The notes below the pieces were generated by a model. It saw only the letters and a program-made list of their open reading frames with translations, was not told the DNA's origin and ran no database searches. Source: Ceratorhiza oryzae-sativae (Eukaryota > Basidiomycota > Agaricomycetes > Cantharellales > Ceratobasidiaceae). From it: DNA of 12,893 nt. A program made the position numbers and the translations under genes. Below, piece by piece: positions 6,320 to 12,577 of the stretch; the first letter of the stretch is position 1, and every line of letters begins with the position of its first letter. The stretch spans positions 1-12,893 of the forward strand of contig JARWMV010000220.1 of the NCBI GenBank assembly GCA_030998015.1. Direction: 5' to 3'.

Positions 6320-6427
6320 GGAACTTGTTTTACCCCTGCTTTGTAAAATAGTTCTAATAGTTCATTAAAACCCCATTTTGGCTAAGGACCGAAGGCCCAT
6401 GACCCGCCGCCGTATGGACTTTGATTC

Positions 6428-6760
6428 CGAGGTAGCCTGGAACCTCGGGGGTCCAGGCTACCTCGCAATACCCCGCCTCCTGGATCTCTAGAGATCCAGG
6501 GAGCGGAGCTGCCCTAGAGGGACAGGAGGCGGCGGTAGGGCCGGCTCCTGCCCCCCAAACATGTGCAGCTACGCTGCATTGTTTGAGGGGCATACGATCG
6601 TGCAAGCACGATCCTCCGCCGGCCCGGTAACAACGATTCGAAGAATCCGGAAGGTTCGATTTATTTTTATAAGCTCTTCTTATATTTCCCTCCGCGCTTA
6701 GATCGCGCCAGAGGCGCGGCCCACGCGCGTCGGGGCGTAGGGGGAAATACTCCCGAAAAC
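6428..6760. repeat. Cluster of E4, N1, F5 and C-like hairpins
   Basis: E4 (6428-6465) is a diverged CGAGGTAGCCTGGA/TCCAGGCTACCTCG hairpin. N1 (6473-6507) is centred on a perfect 22-bp palindrome (CCTGGATCTCT and its complement), shared with 12851-12872. F5 (6550-6591) is a family F hairpin in CTGCCCCCCAAACA context. ATCGTGCAAGCACGAT lies at 6597-6612. 6689-6742 is a C-like double hairpin (GATCGCGCC-AGA-GGCGCGGCC). About 60 AT-rich bases at 6625-6688 hold no recognised gene. Confidence 0.8.
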
Positions 6761-6883
6761 TTAGTCTGGCCTCTATCTCGGTCAACATCGTTCCGTGGTT
6801 TGCTTCCATGCAAGATTTATAAAATCTTGCTGGACCTGTATCCGCCGGCGGGCTGCCCTAGAGTAGTTGACACGAGATAGGGT
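6761..6883 (+). repeat. Family K 123-bp element (K2)
   Basis: The second copy of K1. The two differences are T/C at TCTGGYCTC and A/G at AGTARTTGAC; the G here completes the pairing GTTGAC with GTCAAC of the left arm, which favours a structured element. Confidence 0.85.
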
Positions 6884-6897
6884 CGGGGTATCCTTCA

Positions 6898-6975
6898 ACA
6901 AAATGGGTTTAGGACTTACAGCCCATAACCATTTGGAATCTATGAGTACGGCAGCACTCCTGTGGGCCCTATTCG
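6898..6975 (+). repeat. Family M repeat (M1)
   Basis: It shares the loop GGACTTACAGCCC, the GAGTACG segment and CTCCTGTGGGCCCT with M2 (7943-8012), with a partial third copy at 9023-9063. The bases around the loop differ between copies but still pair (ATGG/CCAT), pointing to a conserved stem-loop. Confidence 0.7.
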
Positions 6976-7056
6976 GACTCCTCCCAACCACGATAAGTCC
7001 CCTAGCTGAAATTGGCTCCGAAGCTTGAGGGTGAATACTCTTCGACAGGGTTAGGG
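6975..7056. repeat. 34-bp repeat and family B fragment (B5)
   Basis: GGACTCCTCCCAACCACGAT continuing to CCTAGCTG (6975-7008) recurs at 7741-7774. B5 (7014-7056) is the left end of the 134-bp family B form, inverted (GGCTCCGAAGCTTGAGGGTG to GGGTTAGGG), without the rest of the element. Confidence 0.85.
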
Positions 7057-7071
7057 TAGGATCGCAGGCCC

Positions 7072-7161
7072 GGAGTAAAATAGTATATCATTTAATTTGT
7101 GATTTAATCCTACATCTAATCTTTTTAATAATAAATCCGTTATGTCTTCAACATATTTCCA
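7072..7161 (-). other. Unidentified coding remnant
   Basis: Thirty minus-strand codons starting WKYVEDITDLLLKRL and ending NDILFYS read like an ordinary mitochondrial or ORF protein: mixed hydrophobic and charged residues and AT-rich third positions. It is bounded on both sides by palindromic elements, a C-like hairpin at 7163 and CCGGGCCTGCGATC then B5 below 7072. I do not recognise the family. By analogy with the three HEGs it is probably one exon-like piece of another interrupted ORF. Confidence 0.4.
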
Positions 7162-7162
7162 A

Positions 7163-7255
7163 CTCTCTGATCGCGCCTTTAGGCGCGGCCTAAGCGCTGA
7201 GGACTCCTAAACTGGGGGTGATTTGCGCAGGCAAATCTACACCCCCAATTTGGGG
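7163..7255 (-). repeat. C-like and H7 composite
   Basis: The inverse of the H6/C-like block at 5822-5915. GATCGCGCC-TTTA-GGCGCGGCC lies in GCGCTGAGGACTCC context, followed by GGGGGTGATTTGCG/ GCAAATCTACACCCCC. The outer arm differs slightly from H6 (CTAAACTGGGGG against CTAAATTGGGGG). Confidence 0.88.
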
Positions 7256-7565
7256 TAATGAAGTAATTGAGATTTGCCCCGCTGGCAGGAAAGCTGAGTA
7301 TTTTTTTTACCCCAATTTTCGAAAATTAGGAGTACGCTGCCGCATTCGGCCGCTCTATCGTACCCCCCGTGGTGGTGAGGACCGTCGCTACGCTCGGGCC
7401 CATCCACCACGGGAGGCGCCTGATTCCTAGGTTGTGCGCGAGGCGGCCCCTCTGGCCGCGAGCCCGCGCACGCACGCCGCAGGGCCGCAGCTTAAGCTGC
7501 GATCGTAGGCGGGCACGGGTAAGATAGAGCGTTCTAACAGCGGCAGCTACAGCAGGTAAGTGGAA
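7256..7565. repeat. J hairpin and family D copy (D5); no gene seen
   Basis: 7256-7340 is AT-rich with a CCCCAATTTTCGAAAATTAGG inverted repeat and no recognised gene. 7364-7415 is CCCGTGGTGG/CCACCACGGG enclosing a GAGGACCGTCG/CGCTCGGGCC stretch, a variant of the last hairpin of E'. 7434-7521 is family D inverted, with the intact apex GCAGCTTAAGCTGC and an added GAGGCGGCCCC/GGCCGCGAG stem. Confidence 0.75.
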
Positions 7566-7637
7566 TAGCCTTTACCAGATTCGAACTGGCATTGGCCGCG
7601 TGAAGGGCGGCAGTATTAACCATTATACTAAAAGACC
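7566..7637 (-). tRNA. trnE: tRNA-Glu(UUC)
   Basis: On the minus strand the acceptor GGTCTTT pairs with AAAGGCT (two G-U pairs), the D-arm is GTAT-AATGGTTA-ATAC, the anticodon stem is GCCGC/GCGGC, and the T-arm is CCAG-TTCGAAT-CTGG. The loop CCTTCAC gives anticodon UUC (Glu). Position 33 is C instead of the near-universal U (CTTTCAC would be usual), which is either a real oddity or a base error. Confidence 0.9.
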
Positions 7638-7942
7638 TCGACTCACCTATTTCAATGGACTTGGTATTGGCGTATCTCAAAGAGTCTAAAAGATTTAGAT
7701 CTAATTTAGGCCGATGTACTACTGACTGTGGGCTCTCTACGGACTCCTCCCAACCACGATAAGTCCCCTAGCTGGGCCGGCTCCTCAAAGTCCATACGGC
7801 GGCGGGGTATTAGTTTAAGAGGGGAATCTCTGTAGTATATTTATACTTCTAAAGGAACCCCTGAATTTTTCCTCTTCCTTTTTAAGGAAACCGCGTCTCT
7901 CTTTAATAGAGACGCACCAAAAAAATTTGTTGTTTTATTTCA
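7638..7942. other. Spacer without a gene
   Basis: It contains the second copy of the 34-bp repeat (7741-7774), a GGGCCGGCTCC segment shared with 6540, an AAGGAACC..GGAAACC-like polypyrimidine region, and GCGTCTCT-CTTTAAT-AGAGACGC at about 7893-7915. No coding frame is supported. Confidence 0.55.
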
Positions 7943-8012
7943 CCAAAATGGTGTAAGGACTTACAGCCCTTCACCATCTGGAGTACGAAAGCGCTCCTGT
8001 GGGCCCTCTTCG
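7943..8012 (+). repeat. Family M repeat (M2)
   Basis: ATGGTG-T-AAGG pairs with CCCTTCACCAT around ACTTACAG, followed by GGAGTACGAAAGCGCTCC and CTGTGGGCCCT. It is similar to M1 but diverged in the stems. Confidence 0.7.
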
Positions 8013-8021
8013 GTGCCCTAC

Positions 8022-8078
8022 GGAAATTGACGTCTGCAAAAAAGTCAGTTGGTCTGACCAGATCAACTTCCGTCAATT
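8022..8078 (-). repeat. 57-bp repeat L2
   Basis: The exact inverse of 3354-3410, including the six-base A/T run. The two copies are inverted repeats 4.6 kb apart. Confidence 0.9.
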
Positions 8079-8112
8079 ATCCGCAGCTGCAGTAATTTTT
8101 TTTTTTTGGAGC

Positions 8113-8183
8113 TGGCGACATCAGGAATCGAACCTAAACTAGCAGTTCATGAGACTACTGTGCTACCAATACACTTTCTCGCC
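8113..8183 (-). tRNA. trnM: tRNA-Met(CAU)
   Basis: On the minus strand the acceptor GGCGAGA pairs with TGTCGCC with one mismatch (G-G at 6-67), the D-arm is GTGT/GCAC, and the anticodon stem GTAGT/ACTGC encloses CTCATGA. The T-arm is TTAGG-TTCGATT-CCTGA. Anticodon CAU fits Met; a lysidine-modified Ile isoacceptor cannot be excluded from sequence. The discriminator is A. Confidence 0.9.
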
Positions 8184-8310
8184 TATCACACATTTTCATC
8201 TTTTAGGCCTAACCCCAATTTCACTAGGAACCTACCCACAGGTCTAGGACCTGGGGTGTGTCTAATAAACTTGTTCGATACGTCCATCTCACTATAACCC
8301 CTATTTTCCC
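8184..8310. other. Short spacer
   Basis: No gene. CAGGTC-TAG-GACCTG hairpin at 8240-8254. Confidence 0.6.
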
Positions 8311-8444
8311 GACCCGTCCCCTAGAAGTTGTTGCACGTACGTGCAACAATTTCACGCTTGTAGAGGAGACGTCTGTGTGCGGCTTAAGCCGTACACAGAC
8401 GGCTCCGAAGCTTGAGGGTGAATACTCTTCGACAGGGTTAGGGT
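8311..8444 (-). repeat. Family B element, 134-bp form (B4, inverted)
   Basis: The inverse of B3, with the same GGGTGAATACTCTTCG segment. It is followed by GGACCTAATTAGGGTAGGACC, where GGGTAGGACC is directly duplicated around the join. Confidence 0.92.
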
Positions 8445-8497
8445 AGGACCTAATTAGGGTAGGACCGAAAAACAAAAATTGGCCCCCGGCCCGCTCC

Positions 8498-8669
8498 CCG
8501 CGCGCGTTAGTTGCTGGTGGGACTTGTCCCACCAACCAACGTGAGCAATCGCAACCGTTTGCGATTGCTAGTGCGCGGCATAATATCGATATTTAGCCGC
8601 CGGCTGAAAATGACGAACGGTCGTCATTTTCTACGAGGGAATCTTTAGGATTCCCTCTAACGCCGGCGG
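8498..8669 (+). mobile_element. Family A 172-bp element (A3)
   Basis: A full copy. Its immediate flanks CCCGCTCC and GGAGCGG are inverted repeats of each other, so this copy sits at the centre of a flanking palindrome rather than in a gene. Confidence 0.95.
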
Positions 8670-8893
8670 GGAGCGGATCTAGGGCCGCGGGTGAGAATAA
8701 AGTTGGTGAATTGAATCCTTTAAGACGGACTTTAATTCCTCTTTCTCCTTTTTAGTTACGACCTGAATCTTACTGATCGATCGGAAAGTGCCATTCACTT
8801 TCAATTGAAGTTGCATGGCGAATTTGTGACAAAATTTTAAAAAAAGATCCCATTGTATGTTGGGAGGGGGTCAAAAAATTGATTTCCAAAAAC
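8670..8893. other. AT-rich stretch without a gene
   Basis: It contains TTACTGATCGATCGG and GAAAGTG-CCATT-CACTTTC (8783-8799) stem-loops. No supported coding frame. Confidence 0.5.
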
Positions 8894-9019
8894 ACCCCCA
8901 AACATGTGCAGCTACGCTGCATTGTTTGGGGGGCATCCACCCCCCAAATGAAGCAATTACGGGGCCTCTAAAATAGCTTTGCTATTTTAAGTGGCCCCTA
9001 ATTGCATCATTGGGGTCTA
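8894..9019. repeat. Family F6 and nested hairpin G5
   Basis: F6 (8894-8934) is CCCCCAAACA with GTGCAGC/GCTGCAT. G5 (8941-9016) is one long hairpin: CCCCCAAATGA, CAATTA and GGGGCC pair with their partners around TAAAATAGC-TTT-GCTATTTTA, ending CATTGGGGTCTAC like other family G right ends. Confidence 0.85.
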
Positions 9020-9311
9020 CGGGCATGGACTTATAGCGCATAATCAACTTGGAGTACTGCAGCTGCAGTAATTTTTATGAGAGCTATGTTCCCATTAAAA
9101 TATAGAATGTTAGAGACGACCTATTGATGCTGAATCAGGCAATACAACGACTGTATAATGATCTACTATAGCATCATTATATCGCCATGTAGATAATATT
9201 TCAGACCTGTACACTCTTCCCTGATTTTTCTGGGTGGCACTCAGTGCCGTCCTTAAAAAAATCGGAGTAAGATTAACGTAATAAAATTTACGTCACTTTT
9301 TCGTATGAATA
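9020..9311. other. Stretch with M3 and hairpins; no gene assigned
   Basis: M3 (about 9023-9063) has CATGGACTTATAGCGCAT and TTGGAGTACT. CTGCAGCTGCAGTAATTTTT recurs at about 8083-8100. TATAATGAT/ATCATTATA (9154-9181) and GATTTTT..GCACT/AGTGC..AAAAAAATC (about 9223-9263) are hairpins. Short minus-strand frames (for example DHYTVVVLPDSASIGRL) look coding-like but are broken after about 17 codons, and I cannot identify them. Confidence 0.45.
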
Positions 9312-9463
9312 TGACCCGTGCACGCCTGCGAACGCCTTGGCTTAAGCCAAGCAAGCTTGGCTCATATTGACCTTAAGGTCAATAATCAAGCCAAGGCGGC
9401 CCTGGCGTGCGCGCGGCGTCTGATTCCGAGGTACCCTGGAACTGAAAGTTCCAGGGTACCTCG
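9312..9463 (+). repeat. Family D with nested insertion (D2) and E3
   Basis: D2 matches D1 (2331-2397) except for 44 extra bases at 9352-9395. The extra segment is itself a hairpin (CTTGGCT..ATTGACC/GGTCAAT..AAGCCAAG), and AAGCCAAG occurs on both sides of it as an 8-bp direct repeat. E3 (9427-9463) is the family E hairpin with a TGAAA-type loop. Confidence 0.92.
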
Positions 9464-9494
9464 CAATACCTCGCCGCGAACGCGGCCTCGATAA

Positions 9495-9564
9495 CCATAC
9501 CCACGGGTCAACAGCATGTATTTATATATAAATACAATGCTGGTTGACCCTAAGCGGGGGTATG
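9495..9564. repeat. Long hairpin with AT-rich apex
   Basis: CATACCC, GGGTCAAC and GTATTTATA pair with their complements TATAAATAC, GTTGACCC and GGGGTATG. It is unique in the window and follows the GCCGCGAACGCGGC hairpin. Confidence 0.8.
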
Positions 9565-9766
9565 ATAAATAAAATAAATTTATCTCACTTAATTCATGTG
9601 GTAGACCAATATTAAGTCTAATATTTTAAAGATACTTTATAGTTTTTACAATAAGATAAATTAACTAAAGCATACTTAGGGGGGTCGGGAAACCAGACCC
9701 CTTTATTTTATCACCTAACTTAAAAGTTTTGAAGTATAGTCTCTTTTTACTTTTATTTTTTCTAAC
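9565..9766. other. AT-rich spacer
   Basis: No gene. GGGGGGTC-GGGAAACCA-GACCCC followed by TTTATTTTA (9679-9711) has the shape of a hairpin plus T-rich tail on the plus strand, but no plus-strand gene ends here. Confidence 0.5.
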
Positions 9767-9888
9767 GCGCTCTTTGATCGCCCGAAGGGCGGCCTAAGCG
9801 CTTTGATCGCCCGCAGGGCGGCCTAAGCGCTCTTTGATCGCCCGCAGGGCGGCCTAAGCGCTCTTTGATCGCCCGCAGGGCGGCCTAA
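9767..9888 (+). repeat. Four-unit tandem of family C hairpin
   Basis: Four units of 31, 29, 31 and 31 bp (GCGCTCTTTGATCGCCCG onward to GGCGGCCTAA). The first has a GAA loop, as C2; the second lacks CT. The fourth continues into GCGCGGAGGGCTCC and H1, as at 12398-12533. Confidence 0.95.
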
Positions 9889-9903
9889 GCGCGGAGGGCT
9901 CCA

Positions 9904-9987
9904 CTAATCGATGATTTGCGAAGGCAAATCTACACCCTGCCTAGAGAACTGCGCTTTAGCGCACGTCTTGGCAGGGGTATCGATTAG
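9904..9987 (+). repeat. Family H composite, 84-bp form (H1)
   Basis: The outer arms CTAATCGAT and ATCGATTAG enclose GATTTGCG/ GGCAAATC and CCCTGCC/GGCAGGG with an inner TGCGC-TTTA-GCGCA. It reads identical to 12443-12526. The inner CCCTGCC..GGCAGGG module occurs alone at 12118-12162. Confidence 0.93.
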
Positions 9988-10095
9988 CGGGGTTCAGTTA
10001 AAAAATCCTTTTGATGATTTCCATCTGACTGTGGGAGGCCTGCCTCAGGCGATTTAGCGCATGTTAAAGGAATAATACTTAATAACACACATTCT

Positions 10096-10267
10096 CCGCG
10101 CGCGTTAGTTGCTGGTGGGACTTGTCCCACCAACCAACGTGAGCAATCGCAACCGTTTGCGATTGCTAGTGCGCGGCATAATATCGATATTTAGCCGCCG
10201 GCTGAAAATGACGAACGGTCGTCATTTTCTACGAGGGAATCTTTAGGATTCCCTCTAACGCCGGCGG
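10096..10267 (+). mobile_element. Family A 172-bp element (A4) at the nad4 3' end
   Basis: A full copy. Read on the minus strand its end CCGCCGGCGTTAG continues the nad4 frame and supplies the stop TAG (10257-10255). Five extra Gs follow the element on the plus strand. Confidence 0.95.
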
Positions 10268-11745
10268 GGGGGGATTGTGTTAAATAATAAAGATGTTACT
10301 GAAGTATGAAGAGATTCCAAAATTACATTAGGAAATATACCAAAAAATACTGTCGGAATCAAGAGAGAGATTAGTAACATAAATTCTCTTCTATCCAAGT
10401 CTATCACAGGAACTAGGTAAGGTGAGAATTTCCCATAAGAAATTCTATTGTGGAACCAAATAGAATAACAAGCTGAAAGGACTATAGTTGTAGCACCAAT
10501 TACACCAGCAAGCGCATTTCTTTCAAAAATACCAATTAAAAGATAGAAACTCCCCTATGAAATTAACAGTTAAAGGAATTCCGGTATTTGCTATAGTAAA
10601 GATAAGAAAGAATACTACAAACAGAGGCATTGTTTGTGCTAATCCACGATAGTAATTTATAATTCTTGTATGATATCTATTGTACAAGACACCACCTACT
10701 AGTATAATAATGCTGGACTTACAAAACCATGTGCTAATGACAGCACAATAGCTCCTTCGATACCAATTATAGTGTTAGAAAATAGACCTAAAATTATTAC
10801 TGCCATGTGCGCAACAGATGAATACGCTACTACTTTAGTGTCGTGTTGGATTATGTAGCTAGAGAAGCATAAACTAAAGTGATTATTGCAATAGTTTGAA
10901 CTAAAGGACCAAAAATAATTACTTGCATCAGGTAAAAATGGTAGTAGTATTCTCATAATTCCATACACAGGGAATTTAAGTATAATAGCAGCTAGTAAGA
11001 TTGAAGCGGCTAAAGGAGCTTCACTGTGGGCTCTAGTAGCCAAATATGGAACGGTATAATGGAGTTTTTACAGCAAATGCTAAAAAGAACCCCAACCATA
11101 AATATTTTGGCTTTCCAGACTTATGTTATTCATTGATAGAAGAGTAAAATCTGTAGAACCTACATTGTAATATATTAACATTATAGCCAATAACATGAAT
11201 AGAGATCCAGCTAAAGTATAAAGGAATAATAAGAAAGACGCTCTGATTCTAGCCTCACCTGCTCCCCAAATTCCTACAATTAGGAATAAAGGAATTAATA
11301 CACTTTCGAAGAAGATATAGAACAATAGAAGATCTAATACCACGAAAACTGCTATTTGAAGAGTTTCTAATACTAAAAAGCAATTAAGAAGTTTTAATCC
11401 TACTTTAATATCATGCCAATTAGATAAGATACAAATAGGTGTAATAAAGGTTGTTAGAAGAACAAAATATAGGGAGATACCATCGATACCTAAGTGAAAA
11501 TGGCAAAAACTAATTTGTGTGAATTCTTCTTGAAATTGGTAATGACTAACACTTGAATCAAATTGAGCCCACATTACCATTGAGATAATAAAATTAACTA
11601 TAGATGTAAATAGAGCTAATTGTTTCATTCTGGCTTCAGAATTTAGGCCTAAATATCTAGCAAATGAAGAACCTTTTGCGTCAGTTGAAAAGGGTAAAAG
11701 GGCCGCAGCCCCCAGTAAAGGAATTATTAATAATAATTGTAACAT
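10255..11745 (-). CDS. nad4: NADH dehydrogenase subunit 4 (frame broken by small indels)
   Basis: This is a proton-pumping subunit of respiratory complex I in the mitochondrial inner membrane. The ATG at 11745-11743 opens MLQLLLIIPLLGAAALLPF. LGIDGISLYFVLLTT, the FLVLETLQIAVFVVLDLLLF helix, FESVLIPLFLIVGIWG, AHSEAPLAASILLAAI, VAYSSVAHMAVIILGLFSNT, GIEGAIVLSLAHGFVSPA and SACYSIWFHNRISYG follow in order, which is typical of fungal NAD4. About 496 codons is normal length. The frame is clean from 11745 to about 11085 and then has apparent -1 changes near 11091, 11054 and 11042, +1 near 10914, -1 near 10853, -1 near 10705 and +1 near 10538. They cancel, so start and end share one frame. The last codons (IPPRRR and TAG) come from element A4. 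Confidence 0.95.
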
Positions 11746-11912
11746 AGTTTTAATTTTTATATATTTTCGGCTTAAGCCGAAACAAAATATCTAAGGATTA
11801 AAATTTTATTTTTAAAGAAAAGAACAAGAAACAAATCTTGGGGGGGGTTGAAATTATGCAAAATTAAATGAAACAAACAAAAGATTTTTGAGTTTTAGAT
11901 CGACTACAAACT
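11746..11912. promoter_or_regulatory. nad4 leader with a perfect palindrome
   Basis: The AT-rich 5' leader of nad4. At about 11760-11789, ATATTTTCGGC-TTAA-GCCGAAA-C-AAAATAT forms a nearly perfect hairpin about 15 bases upstream of the start codon. It has the GGCTTAAGCC core seen also in families B and D. It could affect translation or processing; no promoter motif is recognised. Confidence 0.4.
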
Positions 11913-12084
11913 CCGCGCGCGTTAGTTGCTGGTGGGACTTGTCCCACCAACCAACGTGAGCAATCGCAACCGTTTGCGATTGCTAGTGCGCGGCATAATA
12001 TCGATATTTAGCCGCCGGCTGAAAATGACGAACGGTCGTCATTTTCTACGAGGGAATCTTTAGGATTCCCTCTAACGCCGGCGG
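11913..12084 (+). mobile_element. Family A 172-bp element (A5) in the HEG-1 tail
   Basis: A full copy inserted just after the PPMMR codons of HEG-1, where the family normally reads MMRYKIGL. On the minus strand the HEG frame continues into the element and stops at TAG 12048-12046. Confidence 0.95.
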
Positions 12085-12117
12085 GCGCATCATAGGGGGC
12101 AGTATGGGTCCTATTAA

Positions 12118-12162
12118 GCCCTGCCTGGGCAACTGCGCTTTAGCGCACGTCTTGGCAGGGGT
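12118..12162 (-). repeat. 45-bp in-frame palindrome (H5) in HEG-1
   Basis: CCCTGCC..TGCGC-TTTA-GCGCA..GGCAGGG adds exactly 15 codons (TPAKTCAKAQLPRQG) between ILQS and LIGPILPPMMR. Both sides read as contiguous family sequence without it. It is the inner module of H1 and H2. Confidence 0.92.
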
Positions 12163-12390
12163 AGATTGTAGAATCGCTAATTTTCTTTGTGGTATAACAA
12201 TTCTATAACCACCATTTGAAGCTTTTTTTTTGTAACTCTCTAAATCCCATTTGTCATTTAAAACATTGATTAATAGTTCAACTTCTTTTATTGTAAAAGA
12301 TTCTGTACAAAGAATGACTCTTTTAGTTGATTTATCAAAACTACCATCAGCGCAAATCCAATAGGCTAAAGATAGTTGTGAATAAGTCAC

Positions 12391-12533
12391 CCCTCCGCGC
12401 TCTTTGATCGCCCGCAGGGCGGCCTAAGCGCGGAGGGCTCCACTAATCGATGATTTGCGAAGGCAAATCTACACCCTGCCTAGAGAACTGCGCTTTAGCG
12501 CACGTCTTGGCAGGGGTATCGATTAGCGGGGCT
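12391..12533 (+). repeat. C7 plus H2 composite in HEG-1
   Basis: A family C double hairpin (12391-12437) joined by GGCTCCA to the 84-bp family H form (12443-12526), then GCGGGG. It matches the fourth C unit plus H1 at 9858-9992. It separates FIPTNI from TYSQLSLAYW. Confidence 0.93.
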
Positions 12534-12577
12534 ATGTTAGTTGGAATGAATTTTTTACCCTCGAAATAAAACAAACT

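Larger units (their letters stand above)
5199..6381 (-). pseudogene. LAGLIDADG homing endonuclease, split five times (HEG-3)
   Basis: Six pieces on the minus strand, in order, read as the C-terminal two thirds of a LAGLIDADG_2 endonuclease. They are WGFNELLELFYKAGVKQVP (6375-6320); NIGELLTPLGLAYLLRDDGTF with the second catalytic motif (about 6117-6036); NHTVLCTDSYTIKEVDLL to KWNLKCY (about 5820-5718); NKYGSGYKYIS to SMI (about 5524-5462); LDLLSPHIP (5377-5351); and TMMRYKIGL with TAA (5228-5199). Every gap is filled by palindromic elements. One G-run (AAC ATA GGGGGA) is a base too long for the frame. The first LAGLIDADG motif was not found upstream. The protein could not be made by ordinary translation. 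Confidence 0.85.

Noticed and set aside
6354..6809. 151-codon minus-strand ORF
   Set aside because: It crosses E4, N1, F5, a C-like hairpin and K2 in a frame that does not match the endonuclease piece at 6320-6381; composition follows the repeats.
9023..9240. A cox2-like or other conserved gene fragment on the minus strand
   Set aside because: Short frames look protein-like, but no family motif can be read and stops interrupt within about 17 codons.
10530..11095. Physarum-type insertional RNA editing as the cause of the nad4 frame changes
   Set aside because: Both insertions and deletions of several bases occur at homopolymers and the gene looks fungal; sequencing error is simpler, though cDNA would be decisive.
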